NCBI GenBank assembly: GCA_009617715.1
Contig: VTFK01000228.1
Span: 1 to 64,000 of the forward strand
Direction of reading: 5' to 3'
DNA from: Plectrocnemia conspersa
Taxonomy: Eukaryota; Arthropoda; Insecta; Trichoptera; Polycentropodidae
Length of the DNA: 64,000 nucleotides
A model generated the notes under the pieces. That model ran no database searches, was not told the origin of the DNA, and saw nothing but the letters and a program-made list of their open reading frames with translations. Shown piece after piece: positions 35,292 through 44,505 of this stretch (its first letter is position 1; every line of letters starts with the position of its first letter). The translations under genes were made by a program, and so were the position numbers.

Positions 35292-35998
35292 GTGACAGTA
35301 AGTGTACTGAAAAAGTGTTTTAGTTTACGTATTATATTGGGTATTAATTCAACAAACCGATATTTCGAAAAATTATGCCAAGAAATAGATTTTGACAAAT
35401 TTTTAACTTTTTTGTATTTTATTAAAAATGCAACAATTTCAAATAGTACAGATAGGTTGGCGAAAATGAAATCAATTGTTGATTACTCTTTAGACAAATT
35501 CAATCATGTTTACAAGTCAAAGCAAATCCTTTCCCTGGATGAGAGAATTCCATGGTTATATAGACTTATTTCTCGTCCTCAATCAAATATAGAATGTTGA
35601 CTAGAATTGTTTATGAATCAAATACCGGTTATATTTATAATTTCAAGTTATACACCGAAAATACAGGAAGATTAGTAAACACGGCGATGAAAGTATTAAA
35701 CCCATATCTGGACAAGTGGCACTGTGTTCATGCTGACAATTTTTAAAATATCGTTTTACTCGCAAAATATTTATTTTTACGGAAAACATAACTTTGTAGA
35801 ACAAACCAGAAAAATAGGAGTCTGCAAGAATCTCAAAAATATAAAATTAAGGCCCTACAGATGAAACATGGCAGAAAACGCTTATCCAAATTTGGAAAAC
35901 AAATAAGAAAAGAGATTTTAGAATGATATCTACTTTTCATAACGCTCAGATGATAGACATGGCAAAAGCCCAGAAAAATCGGCCATACAATATATATA
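35292..35998 (+). pseudogene. piggyBac transposase relic (PGBD-like)
   Basis: Three pieces in changing frames follow the order of a piggyBac-type transposase. First, 35292-35600: NRYFEKLCQEIDFDKFLTFL and YKSKQILSLDERIPW, matching the RNRFxxILxFLHF and LSIDExxxPFRG blocks. Second, 35594-35746: SNTGYIYNFKLYTENTG and YLDKWHCVHADNF, matching TGYxxxFxxYxG and the xxxDNFYxS block that carries the second catalytic Asp; here DNF is followed by TAA where a Tyr codon is usual. The first catalytic position reads YES where CDS is usual. Third, about 35884-35998: IWKTNKKRDFRMISTFHNAQ, matching the WKDxRxVxxLSTxH block. The C-terminal GGVD region and Cys-rich tail are absent, cut off close to the MITE at 36010. 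Confidence 0.85.
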
Positions 35999-36009
35999 TA
36001 ATCAATGTA

Positions 36010-36215
36010 TAAGGCCGGTTTCACACGTGCCGGATGGATTTGCCCGGCGCCGTGTAGTGGGGGTGGTGTTGTATGGGCAGCGTCGGGCCGGCGCCGGGTA
36101 GATTTGTCCGGCACGTCTGAAATGATAGGTACTAGCCCATACAACACCATCCCCCACTACACGGCGCCGGCCCGGTGCCGGGCAAATCCACCCGGCACGT
36201 GTGAAACCGGCCTTA
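36010..36215. mobile_element. GC-rich foldback MITE
   Basis: The element starts TAAGGCCGGTTTCACACGTG and ends with the exact complement. The arms stay complementary for about 75 bases with one insertion (both sides carry TGGATTTGCCCGGC and GTGTAGTGGGGG). The loop contains a third copy of the end motif, CCGGCACGTCTGAAA, in the same orientation as the right arm. TA on both sides of AGGCC...GGCCT could be the target duplication. GC content is near 60 percent inside an AT-rich region. No coding capacity. It sits where the piggyBac relic stops and probably inserted at or near its end. Confidence 0.8.
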
Positions 36216-36405
36216 CGGATTGTAATAAATATATGAGGTGTTAATATTTAAAAAAAAAAAAACAATGGAATAAAAAAAAAGAAAAATATTTTTCATTTAT
36301 TTCAATGCGCATTGTTTTATTCGTTCAGTATCTATCGAAATTTGAATCGTAACAGCAAAATTTAATTTAAAGATTTTCTTTTGAGTAAGGCTGGATGCAG
36401 CATTC

Positions 36406-36776
36406 AGTGTAATTTATCGATTCTGACGAGATTTCATTAGTTTCTATCACATCTTGCCGTGGCCGTGTTGTCGATCCACTAGAAAGTCTTCCAGATAATT
36501 TAAAAATCATCAGTTAGTAAAAGTAAAAAGTGCGGATAAATATGTGAGAAAAAAGTGTCTTGTTTGTTTTGCACATGCAATAAGGAAAGATGTGCAGAAT
36601 TTGTGAAATTCCTATTCATATTGAGTGTTTTTATATAGAAAAATATTAAAATAGATAAAAAAAGTGTAAATAATGAAAAAAATATGAATAGTGAAAGTGT
36701 GTGGTTTAAAAGTGCAGTGATAAAAATAAATGTGTCCGTGACAGGTGTGAGCAGAAAAAGAACGCTGAAAAATAAG
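36406..36776 (+). promoter_or_regulatory. candidate non-coding first exon with 5-prime splice site
   Basis: A TCAGT initiator-like word at 36404-36408 is followed by about 370 bases rich in AAAGTG/GTGAAA words, with no long open frame, a style common in insect 5-prime UTRs. The segment ends AAATAAG|GTGAGTGC (36776/36777), a strong plus-strand donor; a second possible donor is CAG|GTGTGAG at 36744/36745. No TATA box is clear. If real, this is an alternative promoter of a plus-strand gene whose next exon is far downstream. Evidence is style plus one donor, so it stays a candidate. Confidence 0.35.
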
Positions 36777-37027
36777 GTGAGTGCAAATTACATTACATTA
36801 TAAAACGGATATTTTTTAAAAATCGTTTATACAAAAATTTATAGAAGCATTTAAACATACATAAATTATAAATAACTAGTCTGTAATTATGGCAACCATT
36901 ATTAATTTATACAAAATATAATATTAGGAATGAAAAATACATATTAATTCGTTCATGATTTTTTTTATTCCTCAGAAATTCTTTTAAGCGCAATAATATT
37001 ATTTTTTACTCAAATTATTTTACTTAA

Positions 37028-37684
37028 CCCTTCAGGCTCGTATGCCTAAAACAGATTTTCAGTCCCAGGGACGCCATTTTTTTTTAATGGAGATAAAAAT
37101 AAAATTCATATTAATATTTGAGGTTTTTCAAAAAATTGTCTACTTCATGGCGCTCTTGTTCTTCAATATCAGTTTCACTCGATGTATCATACAATATCTG
37201 AATCTAAATCGCGATCTTTTGATGATTCTAATAGCGTTTCTTCAAATAAGATGCCATTTGGAAGATGTCATACATATGTATAAAAATCCGACAAAAAATA
37301 ATACTTAAAATACCCTAATAAACATCATTCTTTATGGGACTTGAATGTGTCAAAAACTGAAATCCTTTGTGTGTGCCGACAAGTTGGGGTCGTAATTTTG
37401 AAGAAACGATAAATTGAACATTTTTTCGAATAAATTTTTTTTTACATCTAAAGCTTGAATCCATTTTTTATAGTAATCAAGTTATTTGAATAAAACTCTT
37501 GTTCTTATAAGAAGATGATAAAACAGGGCACTATTTTCTTCCATCCATATGTGCAGGATTTTTAATGGGGAATTTTGATTGGCGTGCAGTGCACGTTATA
37601 CGTGCTTGAATGATTTTTTATGCGTAGTTTGCCTATAGGTAGTTTTTGATCCTATTGCGGTGCACGTCATACGTGCTTGAAGGG
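37028..37684 (-). mobile_element. piggyBac-like MITE, 657 bp, TTAA duplication
   Basis: TTAA (37024-37027) precedes CCCTTCAGGCTCGTATG, and the right end reads CATACGTGCTTGAAGGG before TTAA (37685-37688). The complement of the right end starts CCCTTCAAGCACGTATG, so the first 17 bases match the left at all but two positions. A subterminal palindrome GCACGT-N3-ACGTGC occurs twice at the right (37591-37605 and 37662-37676), the outer one exactly 8 bases from the end. On the minus strand two frames at about 37110-37270 give acidic Ser/Glu/Asp-rich peptides (ETLLESSKDRDLDSD, SSETDIEEQE), which may be the acidic N-terminus of a lost transposase. Confidence 0.8.
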
Positions 37685-37688
37685 TTAA

Positions 37689-38289
37689 TGACTGCAATAA
37701 ACTAATACGACGATAATTTATCTGATTTGTAGATTTTTTCTCCTGATTTCTTAATCTGTAAATCATTGCGGTTATCCAAATGGTGATGAAAAATTCAAAA
37801 TAACAAACACCCGGTAAAAATGTTCGTAAGTTAATGGATGATATTTTTTGGAAGTTCTTTGATTACTGTGCTATCTAATTTATCTACATATACCGTAACA
37901 ATTTTGCAATAACATACAGAAGTTTAGGTTGAAAAACTTTGTTAATTGATGTACTATCAACCGGGATGTTTCGATTTCTTTTGATTGGATTGGTTTTATG
38001 TTTACCTAGCCACACAGTGTGTCCCTGAAATTTATTTCTGTTCAAGAAGCGTAACATAAAATATTATTTTTTATGTGAAATAAATAATTATGGATCATAT
38101 ATTTCATTAAGAAATTCACGCGCCCCAAAAAGGTGACGTCTCATTGCATTGCGTCGCAATGGGATAAGACGAATCTTTTTACAGAAATTTGCAGTAAAAT
38201 ATAATTTATTTTTTATTTAATAGTATACTAGCATCTCTAAATATGATATAGAGGCAAACTTGATGATATCCCAGTATTTTTTTAATAAA
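37689..38289. other. AT-rich, no gene seen
   Basis: No gene recognised. A GTGACGTCTC/GAGACGTCAC-like patch near 38128-38172 (CATTGCGTCGCAATG) contains a small perfect palindrome. Confidence 0.4.
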
Positions 38290-38364
38290 AGAAAACGCAT
38301 GACGCAGAACTCATGCCTGAGTTAATGCTCTTTTAAGACTCGTATACGAGTCCTCGGGCGTTAA
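38290..38364. mobile_element. isolated TTAA-type transposon end
   Basis: The sequence GACTCGTATACGAGTC (38337-38352) is a perfect 16-bp palindrome placed exactly 8 bases before TTAA (38361-38364), the same geometry as the right end of the MITE at 37028-37684. The matching left end was not found, so this may be a solo or truncated end. Confidence 0.4.
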
Positions 38365-39459
38365 GCTGTTAACATAGTTTTTAATACATATTTTAGGCTA
38401 TTTTTCATTACAGATGGAATTTATTTACTTTTTATACATATATTATTTAAATATAGGAAATATATCGCATGATTAAAAAGTGTTATTTCGACATTTTTAT
38501 ATTTTAATATTATTCTTTAGGCGTACGTTTTTTTTAGTTCATCTTTAAGGCAACTATTGAATTTTTGACTGCATATAGAAAAATTGAGAAAAATAAAGTT
38601 GGAAGCTAACGAACCATTGTTGTTCAATTTATATATTATAGAATAGCGGTCCGTTTGTTCAAGGTTCACCCTTTAAGGTTTTGCTTAAACCCCCTCGGTT
38701 TTCGTTCTTATCGTTTCGGTTTGGGGATGAGGGTGGTTTTATTTATTAGCGGAATATGGCTAATTGCTGTAGACTCGATGCAATGGGAGCAAGCTATTAT
38801 TGTTCCGGGAGTCTTGGTGTTTTCTCTTCTTGTTTCCTTTTTTTAAGTGAGAAATGTGGCTCTTAAATAATGGTGTTTGAAGATGAAATTAAGGGGAGCC
38901 ATGTTTTGTTTGCGGTGGAGGAAAACTCGAGCTTTATTTGAAGTGTTGGATATTGAAATAAAATGCTTTTTTTATTACCCTATTTTCTCGCAAGATAGCG
39001 TATTTTTTTTAAATAAAATGATATTCTTTTACATTAAGGGTAATATATCATTACAAAATAATACTGAATATCAAGTTATCATTTAAATATTTTAAAGGTA
39101 GGCGGTCTGAAAAAATATAAAATAACGTGTATAATGTTGCAAACGATAATTTCAAAGATTTTTTAAAATTGCTGAATATTAATGAATTTTACTACAAAAA
39201 TAAGATGATTTGATTTATTATACATTAAATATTCTAAGCTAATATCAGTTGTACTATTAGTATTTTATAATGTGTTTTTTAGATTTTCTACTTCGTTTTT
39301 TCCATTAGCTTGAATTTTTATTTTTCGTGAAAAAAATTTTTTTAATGTACATTAAACGGGTATAGTTTTTTTCGTAGAACTTTTTTTATTTAGTACATTA
39401 AATAGGCATGATTTTTTTTTGTATTTTGAAATATTATTATGCATTTTTAAATAACATAG
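38365..39459. other. AT-rich, no gene seen
   Basis: Short open frames at 38655-39086 are not recognisable. GTACATTAAA(C/T)xGG(T/C)AT occurs twice near 39345-39410. Confidence 0.4.
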
Positions 39460-39549
39460 TATACACTGTGATGTACAAAAGGTCCCGGTGAAAATAAATC
39501 GATAATGGTTATTGTACATTGCAATGTGCACTGGGTTTGAAGAGATTAA
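39460..39549. mobile_element. second isolated TTAA-type end with palindrome
   Basis: The sequence ACATTGCAATGT (39516-39527) is a perfect palindrome 18 bases from TTAA (39546-39549), with the terminal sequence reading GGGTTTGAAGAGA|TTAA. An inverted partner, CACTGTGATGTACAA, lies at about 39464-39478. Its geometry matches the left ends at 10311 and 52608, so I read it as the end of a piggyBac-like element whose other end is lost. Confidence 0.35.
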
Positions 39550-39769
39550 ACTACCGCCAAGCGGCGCTGCACCGAATCGACCGAGACAATCTTTAAAAGT
39601 TTCATCTGATACAGCTGAATCACGAAGGGTTCAATTCGATTTTCAATATGATGGCGTATTTACATGAAAAAACATACACATACAAACATTTTTAAATGTC
39701 TAGCATAAGCTGCGATATATTCCGACGCAAATATATTTTTCAACGTTTTAAAAAAAAAAATATTTGTAG

Positions 39770-40407
39770 TTAATGTGGTACATAGTCAATATCAATATTA
39801 AGGGGGCTTAAAAACATTTTTATTTATTTTTGTTTTTAATGAAAATCTTCAAAACTTCTTGAAAATTCACATTGTAAATATTTAATATTTTTAATCGAGG
39901 TTGTATTTCGTTTTAGCCAACCAATTGTACATACATATTTATTTAAAACCCGTAAAATATTACAAATTTTCTTCATCATATGCTTTTTCTACAAACGTAG
40001 TTCTTATTTAAAAGCCTTAATTTATTTTTATCTTTACACAGCAGCCTTAAATTAAAATTATTTAAATATGTTGTAATATCTAAAATAAATGCTAGTTTCA
40101 TAGTCCATTTTTTATCCGATTATTGTGGGACAGTATTTTTCTGCTTCATCACGAAAATATCGATTTCTACAAGTAAATCAAAAATTCGTTTTAGAATAGC
40201 ACCTCTGCTCAACCATCTAAGAGCTGAGTAGTAAATAACATCCTTTAACTCTGATTATATATATTGCAAGGTTGTGCAAAACGTTTTGAACGAAATTTAT
40301 ATGAGATTTAAAAAATATATTTTATGTATTTATTAAGTATGGTCAATCGCTTGTGGGCCGCAGAAAAAATAAAAATTAGCCCGTGAGCCGCATGTTTCTG
40401 TCCTCTG
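39770..40407 (-). mobile_element. hAT element relic (5-prime half end plus transposase piece)
   Basis: The right boundary ends GCATGTTTCTGTCCTCTG at 40407; read on the minus strand this begins CAGAGGACAGAAACATG, with GC-rich subterminal GCGGCTCACGGGC and GCGGCCCAC repeats, typical of animal hAT ends. Inside, the minus strand carries transposase blocks from about 40245 to 39775. No left terminal repeat was found, so the element is truncated at its 3-prime side or too decayed to see. Confidence 0.7.
39775..40245 (-). pseudogene. hAT transposase fragment, ZBED5/GTF2IRD2-like
   Basis: Minus-strand reading gives YYSALRWLSRGAILKRIFDL, then WTMKLAFILDITTYLNNFN and LRLLCKDKN, then in another frame FSRSFEDFH and SPLNIDIDYVPH. 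These follow the family order LHTEVRWLSRGxVLKRxFEL, WxxKLAFLxDIxxxLNxLN, FxxRFEDF and NPFxxDVDxxP. It is the same broad group as the transposase at 3.2-4.9 kb but a different, more degraded copy. Internal TAA/TGA codons and frame changes show it is dead; the N-terminal zinc finger and DESTD region are missing. Confidence 0.78.
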
Positions 40408-43331
40408 ATATAGACTATAGCAATACACATTTGAAACAAAAACAGAAAAAAAAATAGTAAATATACTATTTTTTATAGCGGTTTTTCATCAAATTATATT
40501 TATACATTACTAATTTTTTTAATACCAATTTATCAATAAAATTGTAAGGTTAATTAATAAAATTACTTTTTAATTTACAATTAAATAAATTAGACAGGTA
40601 AATGCTTTAATTACAATTAAAGCTTTTAACTGTCTAAAGAAAACACGTTTCTTCGATAAAATGGTACACCACCGCGAGAAAACTTTTAACAGTTAAGTCT
40701 TAAAGTACCTGGTATAAATAAAAAATATAAATATTTTGAATCAAAATCTCTAATATGACCGTTAGGTAGGAGAAGTTTATTTATTTAGAAAGGAATTATA
40801 TTTTTAAGCATCAAAATGATCATTTAACAGTATTTTTTTTTATTTCATTAAAAAATTACATTTATTTTTGGTTTACCTACTATGTGTATTCAACGTTATA
40901 TGACATATTTTTAATTACCAATTTTTTTCCATTATATCGGATGATACGTAGTATTTTGCCTTTAACGCCAGAATTGTGGATATAGATTCATCGCAAAATG
41001 AAAATATATTCACAGGTTTTAAAACCAAGTTTTTTATACATAAAGCGCAACAGACATAAAAAATGAAACAATACATCACACGGTAAAGCAACGGAAGTAA
41101 TATCCACACACGCCAATATCGCGAAATGGTGAAAATCGTTTCCCTATCACTTTTCCTGCCATTTTCCACGCTTATAACGGAGTTGGTTTCATTGAAAAAT
41201 ATGCAAATGGTATCCATCGCTCTCCGGCCATTCGGCTATTCGATCGCCATCAATCTCCATTGTCAGCCGCCCGTGATGAGACGGGCGTGATGATACCTCA
41301 GTACGAGCATTACCCCCTCCATCCATTAATACCCCTGTTGTATACAGGGTGTACACTCACCGAAGCCTCGATAGATTAAAAATATAAAAAAAACGTCTAT
41401 CAAAGACCTTTCGCTTCATTAAAAAATCAAATTACTAGACATCGGATGTTTTGTAATTCCATGATATCGGACCCTTTTTGGCCTAATGTTTACTTCTTTA
41501 TACAAATATATTATTTCGTGAGGCAATCGTATCCTTGTAAAATAACATAAAACTATGATTTCTAATTCTAATTAATTTGAATACTATTAAAAGTCAATAG
41601 ATGTATTATTATTATTTATTTTTATAAAAATAAATAAAAATGAGGTAATTATTTTGACTCAACTGAATGAGCTTTCTAGTAAATAACACAAAATGCAAGG
41701 CTCAATATCGTAAATTTCTATCAGGAAAATAATAAATGTTTACTATCCCTATCAAACATTATCGACAGTTAAAGTCTAACGACAAAATGTCTCCATGACC
41801 CAGCTTTTAAACATTGATGTATACTATTGTAGTTATAAAATTGTTCGAATATATTTTATGTTTCGAACTGTCAATGCTGAAAGCAAAAATTAACGGTTTT
41901 TTTAATACGCTTTGTATTTATTATTATTATTAATAATAATATTTGTTTCTCTATAAAGTGTCAGCGTATTTATTTTTATATAATAAAAAAAAAAAATTTT
42001 TATTAAGCAATAAATTTTGAATTACGTTACAATTTGCATAATCACTGTACAAAATATACGTAAACTTATTATTCCGGACGTTGTAGCCAAACAAGGTTGA
42101 CGTAAAGAGAGAAGCGGTTGCTGGAAGTTTTGATGTACTAGGGTATGTCCCAAATTAGGAACATTAAGTTTTTGTTGGAAGTATTTTCTAAATATAAGTG
42201 CTAATGATTTCTTTGCTCACATACTTTACGAGACGATAGATACTAAAATTAGGTATATAAAACGATTTGTATATTTATATTGTCATTCTTATTGGAACAT
42301 TTGCGTTACTAGCAAAGTTTGAACAGGGTAATTTACTGATCCCGCACTTGCCATTTAAAAGCAATACAATTTCGATATTATTTGTATTTGTAAAAGCCCT
42401 AAACGGTCATTAGCTATTCTTTTATTTTTTCGGATCTCTACTCATCACGTTATTAATTTTTGTTTCTTGCGCTTTTAACTCGTTTTTATGTTTATATCGC
42501 TTTTAACGTTTTTTTTATTTATTGTCCTTTTGACTTGCAATATTTTATGCACTGATTCCAATATTTGGCAAATATTCACCACACTTTAAATAAATATTTT
42601 ATACTTTTGAAATACAATAGTTGGTGGTTCAAAATCTAATTTTTTATAAATTATTTATAGTACAGCCTATACAGCTAAATCCTTGAAATGCCTCATACTA
42701 ATCAGGATTGCAATTGTGCCTACTATATTGCCGTAATATTATGACGTATGAGTTAATAATATTCATATAACCGTTACGCGCATGAACAGTCAAATATAAT
42801 AAAGCAAAATTATCAGCAAACCGACGCTAAATTAGCAATGGATTTGCATGATGACCGATGATAATTATTATGGCTAGGATACGATCATTTCATCGATAAA
42901 ATGGGAAGTATTCATGCATATTAGATTAGTTAAATTCGTATCAGGTAATATATTAGGTGCTGCGCAAAAGTTTTGCATAAGATAAAATTACATACGGACG
43001 GGATCACAGAAATGTAATTAAATCTGCAAAATTTTTTCTCAACATTCTTGATCTTTTAATTTCTCTTGATTTTCTTATATGCAAAAATATATAATTTTCA
43101 TATAAATAAACTAGGCCATGCAACAAGTTTTTTTTACTTTATTTTATTTTTGTGTTTTAAAATTTTCTTACTGTTGATTGCTGAGAATTCCTTAATTTAA
43201 TTTGCAATTTATCTGTGTAGAAAATCAAACATAATTGTCCAATAGGATGCAAAGAGTCAATAAAAGTATCATATAAAGATAAAACACAAGATAAATCGTC
43301 ATATTTAGAATAACCAAAAAATTGAGTAGTA
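40408..43331. other. AT-rich; one long unrecognised minus ORF at 40915-41217
   Basis: A 100-codon minus open frame (40915-41217, ATG start, one hydrophobic segment in its middle) overlaps the edge of a GC-richer block at 41080-41350. It is not recognised, has no splice or promoter support, and may be chance. Simple AT repeats surround 41630 and 41915-41940. Confidence 0.35.
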
Positions 43332-43385
43332 GTTTCCGTTGCAGTATATGACCTTAGACAATGCCCATCAAGCAAATGTCGCTTT
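43332..43385 (-). repeat. dispersed repeat, copy 1
   Basis: The minus strand reads AAAGCGACATTTGCTTGATG followed by GGCATTG and, after a variable stretch, CAACGGAAA. The same sequence occurs on the plus strand at 57342-57398 with a few changes. The downstream minus frame here stays open for 73 codons (43157-43375). An unrecognised transposable element is the likely source. Confidence 0.65.
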
Positions 43386-43584
43386 TTAAAGGCGTATACA
43401 TATTTCGCTGCTCTGAAAAATGAGTACTTCTATTGGCTGGATAATCACTGCATGATTGTGATTGGTCAGCAAGCTTTGCATCCTTAGATACTTAAGCCTG
43501 GACTCTGATGATGAGAGGATTGTAATAAGCAGCCACTCGAAGAGACCAGCAACCCGCAGCCCACGGACAACATACTGTCATGAG

Positions 43585-44223
43585 TAGGGATTCCAATCCC
43601 GGGATCCCGAACGATTTTCAATACCCGATGAGTCCCGGGATTATAAAACATAATCCTGAATTTTTTGGATTGATTGATTTATCAAGCACAATCGAATTAT
43701 TATTGACAAAATCGTTATATTTCGTATACAAACTTGCGCGAGTTGCACGTGTCATCTGTGAATCTTTGAGGCTGTGAGTCTGAACGTGCTTTTTCAGCTG
43801 CAGGCTACTTAGGAACCAAAATCAGATCAAGGCTAAATGATGAAACGCTTGATGCTTTGATGTTACTTCGTGAGTTTTTTCCAAAATAATGTTTTCCATT
43901 AATTGTGTCTATGAATGTACATATGTACATACATTGTCAAAAGTTTATTTTTTATCTTCTCAAATAAATAAATAAGACCTTCCCTTTCTTATTTTTATTA
44001 TATTATTTTTTATAATAAGTCCAAGACTAAAATTATACGTACTTTATACATTGTACGTTATAAAAAACAGATGTAAAAAAAGATTGTATTATTCATTTTA
44101 AATTATTTTTATCGATAAAATAACATGAAAATTATCCCGGGACTGGTCCCGGGATCCCGGGATCGACTAATTGCAATACCGAAATCCCGGGATCAAAATT
44201 TTGGCCCGGGATTGGAATCCCTA
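43585..44223 (+). mobile_element. internally deleted hAT element with intact ends, 639 bp
   Basis: The element starts TAGGGATTCCAATCCCGGG and ends with the exact complement of those 19 bases. It is flanked by a perfect 8-bp direct repeat GTCATGAG (43577-43584 and 44224-44231), the hAT hallmark. Subterminal CCCGGGAT/ATCCCGGG words are repeated several times at both sides. The inside keeps only the transposase C-terminus, so it depends on an enzyme from elsewhere. Clean ends and duplication suggest a younger insertion than the other hAT copies here. Confidence 0.95.
43735..43889 (+). pseudogene. hAT transposase C-terminal dimerisation fragment
   Basis: One frame gives KLARVARVIC (about 43723-43761); after a shift, codons 43776-43889 read ESERAFSAAGYLGTKIRSRL then NDETLDALMLLREFFPK and TAA. 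The SERAFSAAG...RxxLxxxxLxxLxxLRxFF pattern is the conserved hAT C-terminal dimerisation region, ending at the natural stop. The BED finger and catalytic core are deleted. Confidence 0.9.
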
Positions 44224-44505
44224 GTCATGAGCGTTTAAATCTCGAGAGGGACTCCATACGATAACCTTTGTACCAGAGAGGGATCATTCTTCTCTATTTT
44301 GTCGCTACCACGCCACCTATAAGACCTTTGAGGACCTCCCACAGACATCATCCCTGCACCAGCTTCTCCACCACCGCACGGAGAAAACAACTTGCCATTT
44401 ATCGTCTGTCGCAATTGTAATATAATCTAATAAAACTATATTCCACCTTGCGTCTCACTGGCTACAAAGTCACACCCTTAGGGTTCTCAAACATTAAGTA
44501 TTGTT

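Larger units (their letters stand above)
43386..44505 (+). mobile_element. possible LTR-like segment hosting a hAT insertion
   Basis: The sequence flanking the hAT element at 43585-44223 is GC-richer than its surroundings and looks like one interrupted unit. Left are two CCAAT-type words (ATTGG at 43432 and 43460) and a TA-rich word before a possible start; right are a C-rich stretch, AATAAAA near 44429 and a GCGTCTCACTGGCTAC segment. This resembles promoter and polyadenylation parts of an LTR, but I cannot place TG...CA ends, a primer-binding site or a target duplication. Removing the hAT and one GTCATGAG restores a continuous sequence. Confidence 0.22.

Noticed and set aside
40915..41217. 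100-codon minus open frame with a hydrophobic segment
   Set aside because: No family, promoter, splice or codon evidence; reported only as part of the stretch description.
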